From: Bacteroidota bacterium
GTDB lineage: Bacteria > Bacteroidota > JABWAT01
NCBI GenBank assembly: GCA_020161835.1
Contig: JAIUNL010000007.1
Coordinates: 62,001-126,000 of the forward strand
DNA: 64,000 nucleotides
Direction: 5' to 3'
This document shows positions 44,739 through 53,417 of the stretch, one piece after another. Below the pieces are notes generated by a model. The model did not search any database and was not told the origin of the DNA. It worked only from the letters and a program-made list of their open reading frames with translations. Within the stretch, counting starts at the first letter, position 1. Each line of letters starts with the position of its first letter. Position numbers and translations under genes: made by a program.

Positions 44739-47700
44739 ATGATGGCAACCCTATCTCGTTTACTGTGTGTTTTTCTTTTTTTTCCTTTGGTCAGTTTGGG
44801 TCAAAGTCCGACCCGTATTACCCCTGATGCAACCGGAAATTATTCTGTAATTGCCATTATGGTTGATTTTCAGGATGAAACCGGACAGGACGGAAAGGAT
44901 ACTGACCTGCTGACGTATGGTACAGGAAAATTTGTGACAACAGCCCGGGATAGTGGTTTTCTCGATTCCTGGCCCAGAAATAAACAATATTTTGAGAATC
45001 ATTTGATTTATCTCAAAAATTACTGGAACAGAGTTTCAGACGGAAAACTGACGATTTCGCAAACACATGTTGTGCAAACTGTCATCACTTTGCCAAAAAA
45101 GATGAGAGCCTATTCCGCACTCAGTCAGAAACAATCAGACGGGTATTCTGTTCTTTTTTCTGATTTTTTTTCTGAGCTTGACAAAAATCCGGCACTTATT
45201 CAGGAAATTCAGGATCATTATCTGGGAAAAGGGAAAACTCATTTTATCCTTTTTCATGCCGGATTGGGTAAAGATATCGATTGGAGTTCTATTCTTGGTG
45301 GCGATCCTACTCCCGGTGATCTGCCAAGTTTATTTGTAACCGGAAATTCCGAAATGAATTTTATTGAGAGAGAATACCCGTCCGGAATGGTAATTGACCA
45401 CCTGAGCATTCTCCCTGAAACCCTGAGCAGAACCATTGAAAGTTTTGGTAAAGAGGCTTTACTTTCTTTTGGTATTAACGGGGTGATGGTGGCCAATTTT
45501 GGAAACTTTCTTGGTCTTCCTGATTTGTACAACACCAAAACCGGTGCATCAGGTGTTGGCAGTTTCGGGTTAATGGATGGATACGGTTTTTTCAATTTTA
45601 ACGGGTTTATTCCGAGTCCGCCAAATGCATGGGAAAAGTACCAGCTTGGCTGGATCAACCCTCAAGTTGCTGATATTGCAGAATTACCATCTTCAGGTAT
45701 TATTACACCAGACAAACCGTTGTTCATTCATCTTGGTGACCGTAAATATTATCTGCTTGAATCTCTCGCAAGAAACCCTGATCTGACTAATAAGGGGGTT
45801 ACTGTAACTGCATCAGATAACGGAAACCCGGTTTCAACATCGTTTGTTACCGATAAAGACGAATTTTATTCCTATTCCCAAACTGCATTAAAGGGTGTTA
45901 TAACTGATGTTTCGAATCCATATTGGGTAATTCCCGCCGGAATAAATTCTGAAAAGGATACGATAAATGGCGGACTGCTGATCTGGCGGCTTGATGACCG
46001 TCAACTGTCAAGGGAAATGGATACAAAAACTTTTTCTCAACTCAATTCAGATCCCGCAACCAAAGTTTTAAAAGTAATGGAAGCCGATGGCAGTTTTGAT
46101 ATCGGGCAATCTTATGGCCTTTTTTCAGGTGGCGGCGGATCTGAAACCGGTACTATTTTTGATTACTGGTATTCCGGGAACATAGCGCCTTTATTTAAAA
46201 GTGAATTTTCTTCTGCATCAACACCGTCAAGTGACTGGGGATACCGTGTTCCGACCGGACTTAAACTTACAGATTTCACCCGGGAAGGAAATGGAATCCG
46301 AGTGAGTTTTTCATCTGAAATAAAAGCAAATCCGCTTATCAAATCACGGGATGTGCTGAAATTAAGTACTTATGCAATCAATAAATTTGCAGGAAATTCC
46401 TTCATTCAGGATGGAACTCTTTTTTCTGCTGTTTTCACTTCAGATTCACTTTTAATTTTCAAAGAAAAATTAAAAGTTTTTGCAATTAAAGGTTCTGGCG
46501 GAATTTATGAACCTGTTTTTATTCATGAAGGAGATTCAACCCTGCTTGTAAACTATTCAGGTGAAAATAAATTCAATCTGATTTCTATAACCAATGGTAC
46601 CGTTACCTCCAAAAATTTGACAATTCCACCGATTCCCGGACAGGATTCTGAATGGTTAATCAATCCGGGACCAGTTGTTACAGGCAACAAAATCGTATTT
46701 CTTCTGATCAGTCGACCTTCCCGGAAAGTTTTTGCTGCTGAATTTCCTTCCGGAAAAATTGCAGAACTCATCGGACTATCAGGAGCAGCTGCAGACTTCA
46801 CAATTTCAAATGGTTTATTTATCTGGGAAAATAAAAATTTCCTTTTAACCCCACAACCCTTTGGATTTTCACTTTCTTCGGAAGATAAGTTTGGTGAAGT
46901 TAGAAATGTTGGGCTAACAATTAAGTCATTTGCAGATACAAGTACAGGGCAAATATTTTGTATTCTGGAAGGAAATAAGCTGGTTTCATATTCAATTTCG
47001 TCTATACTTACCGAAATAAACCCTCAGGCCGTTCATGCTGGTGAATTATCAGATTACAATGGGTTTTTAATTTCAAGTTCGGATGGGTACATCAAGATGG
47101 AACGGAGTAAAACAAATTCTGAGTCAAAAGAATTGACCGGCTTTTTGGGGGATACTCAGCTTTCATCCTTTCCATTGACATTCCAGGATAAAATTCTTGA
47201 TGTCAAAGTTGTTGAATCTGGTTCAGAGCTTATTTCATTAATTAAAACCAACCGGTCATGGTACTCAAAAACACTTTTTTCTGACGGAGAACCATCTGTC
47301 CTTCAGGTTGGACCCGGAGACGGAAGTCTTTCTTCAGGGGAAAACTGGACAGTTGTAACAACCTTGTTACCTGGTGGAAAGTCATTGGAGCGGGTTGTTC
47401 TTAATGCTAAAACTGTTTATCCTGGGTATAAGATCAGAAATTATGATAATCTTTTAACGGGCCAAACCACATTAACCCAGAAACTCTATACCCAAACCTT
47501 TGAAGGCAAAAGTGAAACCATATATGCCTGGCCAAACCCAAGTCATGACGGTCTAGTCAGGTTCAGACTCAATCTTCCTTTTCAGGGCACCGGTAAAATC
47601 ACCCTTTTTGATTTGTCTGGACAAAAAGTTGGAGCACTCGATTTATCCTTTTCAAAAAATCAGGAAACAGAGTGGATCTGGAAAACCGGGAATGCGCAGT

Positions 47701-47783
47701 CGGGTTTATATTTCGCATCCGTTGAAGTTTCCGGTGAAGGCAAATCAGTTTCCAGGATCCTCAAAGTCGTTTTAATCAAATAG
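44739..47783 (+). CDS. M6-like protease homologue lacking its HExxH, type IX cargo
   Basis: A 1014-residue secreted protein. After a signal peptide (VSLGQ) it follows immune inhibitor A/M6 peptidases: AIMVDFQDE, YFENHLIYLKNYWNRVSDGK, and the post-active-site segment LGLPDLYNTKTGASGVG with GLMDGYG and WEKYQLGWI. Where M6 enzymes have HEFGH, this protein reads A252-N-F-G-N256, so both His and the catalytic Glu are gone, and no other HExxH exists in the chain. The C-terminus is a type A sorting domain (AWPNPSHDGLVRF to the end). It is therefore predicted to be a surface-exported pseudoprotease. It starts 14 bp after porV. Confidence 0.85.
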   Translation: MMATLSRLLCVFLFFPLVSLGQSPTRITPDATGNYSVIAIMVDFQDETGQDGKDTDLLTYGTGKFVTTARDSGFLDSWPRNKQYFENHLIYLKNYWNRVSDGKLTISQTHVVQTVITLPKKMRAYSALSQKQSDGYSVLFSDFFSELDKNPALIQEIQDHYLGKGKTHFILFHAGLGKDIDWSSILGGDPTPGDLPSLFVTGNSEMNFIEREYPSGMVIDHLSILPETLSRTIESFGKEALLSFGINGVMVANFGNFLGLPDLYNTKTGASGVGSFGLMDGYGFFNFNGFIPSPPNAWEKYQLGWINPQVADIAELPSSGIITPDKPLFIHLGDRKYYLLESLARNPDLTNKGVTVTASDNGNPVSTSFVTDKDEFYSYSQTALKGVITDVSNPYWVIPAGINSEKDTINGGLLIWRLDDRQLSREMDTKTFSQLNSDPATKVLKVMEADGSFDIGQSYGLFSGGGGSETGTIFDYWYSGNIAPLFKSEFSSASTPSSDWGYRVPTGLKLTDFTREGNGIRVSFSSEIKANPLIKSRDVLKLSTYAINKFAGNSFIQDGTLFSAVFTSDSLLIFKEKLKVFAIKGSGGIYEPVFIHEGDSTLLVNYSGENKFNLISITNGTVTSKNLTIPPIPGQDSEWLINPGPVVTGNKIVFLLISRPSRKVFAAEFPSGKIAELIGLSGAAADFTISNGLFIWENKNFLLTPQPFGFSLSSEDKFGEVRNVGLTIKSFADTSTGQIFCILEGNKLVSYSISSILTEINPQAVHAGELSDYNGFLISSSDGYIKMERSKTNSESKELTGFLGDTQLSSFPLTFQDKILDVKVVESGSELISLIKTNRSWYSKTLFSDGEPSVLQVGPGDGSLSSGENWTVVTTLLPGGKSLERVVLNAKTVYPGYKIRNYDNLLTGQTTLTQKLYTQTFEGKSETIYAWPNPSHDGLVRFRLNLPFQGTGKITLFDLSGQKVGALDLSFSKNQETEWIWKTGNAQSGLYFASVEVSGEGKSVSRILKVVLIK

Positions 47784-47790
47784 AAAATTC

Positions 47791-50700
47791 ATGAAATTAT
47801 TCCGGATAAGTTTTTTAACCGTCTTACTATCAGTATTGGCGGGCGGTTCAGTTTTTTCCCAGATTTATTTTCCGTTGGCTTATAAAAACCTGAATTGGAA
47901 AACATTTGAATCAAAATATGCAACCGTTCTCTATCATGAGCCACTTGAAAAAATGGCAAAACGGATGGCTGCTGTTTATGATTCCATTTATGTTCCTGTT
48001 TGTGAAGTATATCAGTACTATCCATCCCGGCAGACTTTAATTTTAAAAGATACCGATGATTACTCAAATGGGGCAGCCTATTTTTTCGATGACAAAATCG
48101 AAATATTCGCAACCGCACTTGATTTCCCTCTTCGTGGAAACCACCGATGGCTTGAAGATGTCATTTCACATGAATTTACCCACATTGTTCAGATTCAGGC
48201 GGCAATGAAGTGGAACAAACGTGTTCCTGCTTTTTACTTTCAGTATTTCGGTTATGAAGATGTTAGAAGGCCTGATATTTTATATGGTTACCCAAACCGA
48301 CTCATTTCTTTCCCTTTTCTGAGTATTACCGTACCAGCCTGGTTAGCCGAAGGAACTGCACAGTTTAACGTTCCCGGCCTTTATTTCGATTACTGGGATT
48401 CTCACCGTGATATGATTCTGAGAGCAAGAACCCTTGATTCAACTCTGCTCACTTATTCACAAATGATGAGTTTTAACAAGACATCTCTTGATGGTGAAAC
48501 GGTTTATAATCAGGGATATAATTTTGTTTCTTACCTGAGTAAAACTTATGGTCTTGATGCAGTCAAACAACTGAACGAAAGTCTCAGAAAAAAAAGTTTG
48601 CTTACCATCAGCAGTGCAATGGAAGATGCCTTCGGGAAACCGGGAGACGACATCTATCAGGATTGGGTTAAGGAGTTAAAAAAGCATTACAGTGAACAGG
48701 TAAAACCCATTGGCAACGAAATCAACCAGGGATCACCTTTTTCTGAGACTGGTTTCTCAAACTGGGCTGATGATTTTGATGCAAAAACCGGACATGTACT
48801 GATCAGGTCAAATCAAAACTCTGATTACTTCGGTCAGTCTGTGGTTATTCTGATGGATTCTACCGGAAAAGAAATAAAACGGTTTGAGGGAATAAAGGCC
48901 AATTCCAGAGTCAGGTTTTTTTCATGGAAGGGAAGGGAATACCTGCTGTACAGTCAGATTTCGCCACCGAACCTGATGCAGTCAAAGTTTTCTGATCTGT
49001 ATGTGTGGGATTTAAAGGAAAATGAAGCCATCAGACTGACGAAAGAAGCCCGTTTGTTTGCACCAGTCTGGGACGGGAAAAATAAACTTTATGCCATCAG
49101 CAATAAAAATGCTGAGAAATCAATTGTTTCAATTGATATTAAAGATCTGAATGTAAATACATCAGAATTAATTGATTTTGATAATCTGACAGAATCTTAC
49201 CCGGAAACTGAATTTCATACACTCGATTTTGATACAACTTCAGGATTGCTTGTCACTGATTTTATGCAAGTTCATGGTCGTCAGCTTTTAATTTACAATC
49301 CGGCCACCAAAGTATTTAATGAACTTCCAAAAACCGGTCATGACAACCGCGAACCCCGCTGGATGCAGGACGGAAAATTGCTTTTCTCATCGGATGAAAC
49401 CGGGATCTTCAATTTATACGTGATGTCACTAAAAGCTGGTGAAAGAACTCAGGTTACGCAGGTAGAAGGCAGTATTTTTCAGGGACTTCCGGTCGGGAAC
49501 AATCAGATTCTGGGTTCAGTTTTTACGGGTTATGGGTTTAAAGTCAGAAAAATGCCCATAGAAGAAAAGCATTTGAAACCACATATCACCTATCCGTTTG
49601 TGAATAATCCCCAATCTGAAGATGTTGAATCACTGTCACTGAATTCTGAACGAATTGAACCGGGAAATTACAGAACATCAGACTACAGGATGAAAACTCA
49701 AAATCCGATTTCATTTTATCCTGTTTTGCGTCTGGATGCCTACATCAAATCTGATGGATCCTACTTTGACAATATCAGAAACAATGATTTTAGTAAGCTA
49801 AAGGGAAATATTAGCCGTGATTTGAAAATTGGCACGTACGCCTTCTCAGGTGACCCGCTCGACTGGATCCAATTCAGTGCTGGTGCATTGATAAATCCGG
49901 GTGGTGACGGTGATTTCAGAGACTGGGACCGTGACATTTTTCTGGGATTGAACCTTGCAGATCCGGTATTTAAAAATTGGATTCCTGTCAGATGGGCGGT
50001 TGATTATTACAATCTGATCAGGCAGGCGAAAGATGCTGCTGAAATGGGAATTGGTGAAGATTCTGTAAAGACAAATGTGATTTATAATCTCAATCAGGTT
50101 GAATTCAGCGGGATTGTAAGAATTGACCCTGCCAATCAACTGGTGCTTAAATATGCATATTCACTTTATTCAACGAAAATTGATGGTTTTGTTTTTTCAG
50201 GTTCAGGAAAAGACACCAAATTTCCAGCTTCCAACGAAAATTATTTCATGGGTCATGGTTTCAGTTTGAATTATGTGTTTGAAGCTTTGGTTCCATCAAA
50301 AGAATCTTCGATCAACCCGGTTGGTCGGGAAGGAAGTTTTACGATTGGAAAAGAATCGAATAAACTTCTTAAAATGTATGATTTACGAGATGAACAGGTT
50401 AAAGCTATTTATAGCAACTTTGATATTCTCAGATACAGTATAGGTTACAAAGAACATATCGGACTACCCTGGTTTAATAATACGTTATCATTCTGGATTC
50501 GGCAGGCAACTACATATGGGGGCAATGGAGAATCCTTTTTTTACAATTATGCCGGTGGGTTTTCTGGGATGAGAGGATATCCGTTTTATGCACTTGGTGG
50601 TTATAAAATGGCACACGTGCAAATGAGTTACCGTTTCCCATTGATAAAAAATATTGATAAAAGTTTGAAAATGATCTATTTCGACCGGCTTTACGGTTCA

Positions 50701-50991
50701 GTATTTACAGATGTGGGGAATGCCTGGAACGGAGAATTTAATCAGTCGGGCAAGTTTAAAAGGGATGCAGGTTTTGAACTCCGTCTGGAGACCTCATCCT
50801 ATTATTTAATGCCTTTGAGGATATTTTTCTCAGGAACTTACGGGTTTGACAGATTTGATGTTAACCTGTCTGAGAATTTCGAAGCGGCAAATGGAAAAAC
50901 AACTGTCACCTATGGCAGGGAATGGCAATACCATTTCGGGATGTTATTCAATTTTGATTTAGGATTGGAAAAATGGAATCACGGAAATTAA
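47791..50991 (+). CDS. Zinc peptidase, beta-propeller and outer-membrane barrel fusion
   Basis: A 1066-residue protein with signal peptide (GGSVFSQ). Residues about 20-320 form a gluzincin, peptidase MA-like domain: H127-EFT-H131 in SHEFTHIVQ, with the third ligand E187 in PAWLAEGTAQF. Residues about 330-620 show TolB/WD40-like beta-propeller repeats (LYVWDLKENEAIRLT, PRWMQDGKLLFSSDETGIFN). The rest is a C-terminal Omp85/surface-antigen-type barrel, with FSGMRGYPFYALGGYKM resembling the GLRGY lid motif and YGSVFTDVGNAWNG near the end. It would place a metallopeptidase and propeller at one face of an outer-membrane pore. It is 7 bp after the M6-like gene. Confidence 0.82.
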   Translation: MKLFRISFLTVLLSVLAGGSVFSQIYFPLAYKNLNWKTFESKYATVLYHEPLEKMAKRMAAVYDSIYVPVCEVYQYYPSRQTLILKDTDDYSNGAAYFFDDKIEIFATALDFPLRGNHRWLEDVISHEFTHIVQIQAAMKWNKRVPAFYFQYFGYEDVRRPDILYGYPNRLISFPFLSITVPAWLAEGTAQFNVPGLYFDYWDSHRDMILRARTLDSTLLTYSQMMSFNKTSLDGETVYNQGYNFVSYLSKTYGLDAVKQLNESLRKKSLLTISSAMEDAFGKPGDDIYQDWVKELKKHYSEQVKPIGNEINQGSPFSETGFSNWADDFDAKTGHVLIRSNQNSDYFGQSVVILMDSTGKEIKRFEGIKANSRVRFFSWKGREYLLYSQISPPNLMQSKFSDLYVWDLKENEAIRLTKEARLFAPVWDGKNKLYAISNKNAEKSIVSIDIKDLNVNTSELIDFDNLTESYPETEFHTLDFDTTSGLLVTDFMQVHGRQLLIYNPATKVFNELPKTGHDNREPRWMQDGKLLFSSDETGIFNLYVMSLKAGERTQVTQVEGSIFQGLPVGNNQILGSVFTGYGFKVRKMPIEEKHLKPHITYPFVNNPQSEDVESLSLNSERIEPGNYRTSDYRMKTQNPISFYPVLRLDAYIKSDGSYFDNIRNNDFSKLKGNISRDLKIGTYAFSGDPLDWIQFSAGALINPGGDGDFRDWDRDIFLGLNLADPVFKNWIPVRWAVDYYNLIRQAKDAAEMGIGEDSVKTNVIYNLNQVEFSGIVRIDPANQLVLKYAYSLYSTKIDGFVFSGSGKDTKFPASNENYFMGHGFSLNYVFEALVPSKESSINPVGREGSFTIGKESNKLLKMYDLRDEQVKAIYSNFDILRYSIGYKEHIGLPWFNNTLSFWIRQATTYGGNGESFFYNYAGGFSGMRGYPFYALGGYKMAHVQMSYRFPLIKNIDKSLKMIYFDRLYGSVFTDVGNAWNGEFNQSGKFKRDAGFELRLETSSYYLMPLRIFFSGTYGFDRFDVNLSENFEAANGKTTVTYGREWQYHFGMLFNFDLGLEKWNHGN

Positions 50992-51923
50992 TTCTTTCAC
51001 TGAGTTTTATTCTGGCCGGTTTGTCTTTTGCCTTCTCGCAACCTGTTAAGCAGGGGATTGAAAAAAGAAATGAATCACCACTTACAAAAAATCCGTTTAT
51101 AGATTCCTTCCAGGAGAAAAATCAGGTTTTTGCAGATCCATTTGCATTCTTTAAAGACGAAACAAAAAGTCCGCTGAAAGCTGCCATTTTTTCGGCTGTC
51201 ATACCCGGTTCCGGTGAATTATATACAGAATCCTACAAGTCGGCCATTGGTTTCTTTACAGCCGAAATTGCTTTTATCGGTGCATACTTGTATTACGACA
51301 ATGAAGCCGCTGACCGTGAAAAGGCATACCAAAAAGTTGCTAACGATCCGAATGCCGGCTGGAGTGCAAGAAAATATGCCGATTACCTGATTTACTGGGC
51401 CCAGGAATCAGGAGCTCAGGATGAGACAGCCAAAGCTCTGGCCGTTAATTTAAATAACCTGATCAACTCAGATCCGAGTAAAAACGACATTTCTCCTGGT
51501 GACCGGGCCTGGTGGAATGAATTAAATGCCCTTGAACGCCAAATGGTTTTTGAGTTTGGTGGTAAGGCTAAATTTTCTCATGTTCTGCCGGTTTATAATA
51601 CCCAGCAGTATTATGAACTGATTGGGAAATATGAACAATTCAACCCCGGCTGGAAGGATTATAATCCTCTTTCCCCAATGAAAAATATGGAAACTCCGAC
51701 CTCGATGTTTATTTCCTACCGGAACATGCGAACAAAAGCCAACGATATGCACAATACTGCCTATACCTTTCTGGTTATGACCGTTTTGAACCATTCTTTT
51801 TCGGCTATCAATGCAGCTATGCAGGCCCATTTACATAATCAGGATATTCAGTTATCTTTAGGAAGCCTTCCCTCAGGAGATGGTTACCGAACCCCGGCTC
51901 TGAATATTTGTCTGAAACTTTAA
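50973..51923 (+). CDS. DUF5683-like envelope protein
   Basis: A signal peptide (LSFAFSQ) is followed by SPLKAAIFSAVIPGSGELYT, which matches the SAxxPGxGQxY signature of DUF5683-like proteins, then hydrophobic segments (YKSAIGFFTAEIAFIGAYLYY). The middle 130 residues are polar, and a second hydrophobic stretch lies near 265-285 (YTFLVMTVLNHSFSAINA). The family is of unknown function and common in Bacteroidota. It overlaps the upstream fusion gene by 19 bp, so the two are coupled. Confidence 0.75.
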   Translation: MESRKLILSLSFILAGLSFAFSQPVKQGIEKRNESPLTKNPFIDSFQEKNQVFADPFAFFKDETKSPLKAAIFSAVIPGSGELYTESYKSAIGFFTAEIAFIGAYLYYDNEAADREKAYQKVANDPNAGWSARKYADYLIYWAQESGAQDETAKALAVNLNNLINSDPSKNDISPGDRAWWNELNALERQMVFEFGGKAKFSHVLPVYNTQQYYELIGKYEQFNPGWKDYNPLSPMKNMETPTSMFISYRNMRTKANDMHNTAYTFLVMTVLNHSFSAINAAMQAHLHNQDIQLSLGSLPSGDGYRTPALNICLKL

Positions 51924-51935
51924 AATGGTATTTTC

Positions 51936-53417
51936 ATGCATGCTGACTGGCTTTGGTTTGGAATCACTTTTTCCGGCTTTACCGGACTTCTGATTACTGC
52001 CAGTCTGCTGGTTCGTTCTGGAATATTTTCATCTGGTACTGCCCGCCATTTTTTTCAGATTCTGGCCGGAATCGTCTGCTTTTTTACCCCTTACTTTTTT
52101 GAGTCCAGGTTTCCGGTTCTTCTTCTTGCACTTCTGTTTTTTCTTTCCAGCCTTTTTGCTCATAGATTAAAACCGTTATTTCAGGTTCTGGCAGATTCTG
52201 AAAGTTCGGTTTATTTCCCGGTCGGATTTGCCCTTCTTGTTATATTTTTCTGGGATTATCATCCGGCCATACTTCAGGTTTCAATGCTCGTTCTTGGGTT
52301 TGGCGGAACCTTCTCCTCAATAGCATTGAATAATCTGAGAAATCAGCACTCCCTTCATTGGGTGAATCCGAAGAAGAGTACAGAAGGGTTGGCAGCCCTC
52401 ATGATTACAACTTATTTTATCATTCTTGCTGCCGGTTTTTCAGGTTTTCTATCAAAATTAACCTTGTTCGAACTTGTTCAGATTGCCGCCCTGATCGGGC
52501 TGGTGACAGCCCTGACAGATGTGTTACTGGTAAAGGGAACCGAGACGTTATTCATTCCGGTGGTAACCGCACTTTTTCTTGATTATTTACTGGTTGAACC
52601 AGCAGAAGTTACCACGCTTTGGATCACTATATTTGAAATTATTCCGTTTGTCTGGCTTTCCTGGCGGTTAAAGTTTCTTTCGGGAAACGGAGCTGCAGCT
52701 ATGTTTCTGATGGCGATTATTATTTTGGGTATGGGCGGATGGGCTTGGGCCGTTCCGCTGATTTTATTCTTTTTACTTTCAAGTATTCTCACTTTTCTTT
52801 CACACAAGTTCAGACGTGCCGCCGGTGATCAGGTTGAGAAATCGGGACCGAGAGATCAGGTTCAGGTTTTGGCAAACGGTGGTGTACCGCTTATTCTGTT
52901 TCTGGCAGCAATGAATAATATGTGGCCATGGAGCTATATTATTTTTCTTACCGCTGTTGGTGCGGCCACTGCAGATACCTGGAGTACCGAAATTGGACAG
53001 CTTTTAAGTAAAGGAAAGCCAACCGATATTCTGAAGTGGAGGCCAGTTGAAACCGGACAAAGCGGTGGTATTAGTTTTGCCGGGCTTGCAGGTGGATTTG
53101 CTGGTGCTGCCGTTATTTCAAGTGTTTTATTTATTCAAACCGATTATTATTTTGAAAATGAATGGAATTTCTGGATTTTAGTGACTGCTGCGGGATTTTC
53201 AGGTACTTTGATTGACAGTATTCTGGGTTCAGCTTTTCAGGTTCACTTTTCTTGTCGTATTTGTGGCAGGGAAACTGAAAATCGTGAACACTGCGGCACA
53301 TCAGGTCAGATTGTTAAAGGGTTCAGAGTTTTTAACAATGACACTGTTAACTTTTTTAGTATTGCTATAGCATCGGTTTTAGGTATATTTGCCTATCTCC
53401 TCTTTATCAGGCCATGA
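51936..53417 (+). CDS. Two-domain membrane protein: CTP-transferase-like half plus DUF92
   Basis: About 12 membrane helices. The N-terminal half (to about 200) resembles dolichol/phytol kinase-type CTP-dependent enzymes in its end motif KKSTEGLAALMITTYF, but the usual GDxxA segment reads GFGGTFSSIAL and the RKxxH box is degenerate. The C-terminal half is a clear DUF92 domain: VLANGGVPLILF, AATADTWSTEIG, GQSGGISFAGL, LIDSILGS, a CxxC...HC segment and NNDTVNFFS. DUF92 includes plant VTE6 (phytyl-phosphate kinase) and the N-terminal family includes VTE5 (phytol kinase), so successive phosphorylation of an isoprenoid alcohol is suggested. The degenerate first half leaves this uncertain. Confidence 0.78.
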   Translation: MHADWLWFGITFSGFTGLLITASLLVRSGIFSSGTARHFFQILAGIVCFFTPYFFESRFPVLLLALLFFLSSLFAHRLKPLFQVLADSESSVYFPVGFALLVIFFWDYHPAILQVSMLVLGFGGTFSSIALNNLRNQHSLHWVNPKKSTEGLAALMITTYFIILAAGFSGFLSKLTLFELVQIAALIGLVTALTDVLLVKGTETLFIPVVTALFLDYLLVEPAEVTTLWITIFEIIPFVWLSWRLKFLSGNGAAAMFLMAIIILGMGGWAWAVPLILFFLLSSILTFLSHKFRRAAGDQVEKSGPRDQVQVLANGGVPLILFLAAMNNMWPWSYIIFLTAVGAATADTWSTEIGQLLSKGKPTDILKWRPVETGQSGGISFAGLAGGFAGAAVISSVLFIQTDYYFENEWNFWILVTAAGFSGTLIDSILGSAFQVHFSCRICGRETENREHCGTSGQIVKGFRVFNNDTVNFFSIAIASVLGIFAYLLFIRP

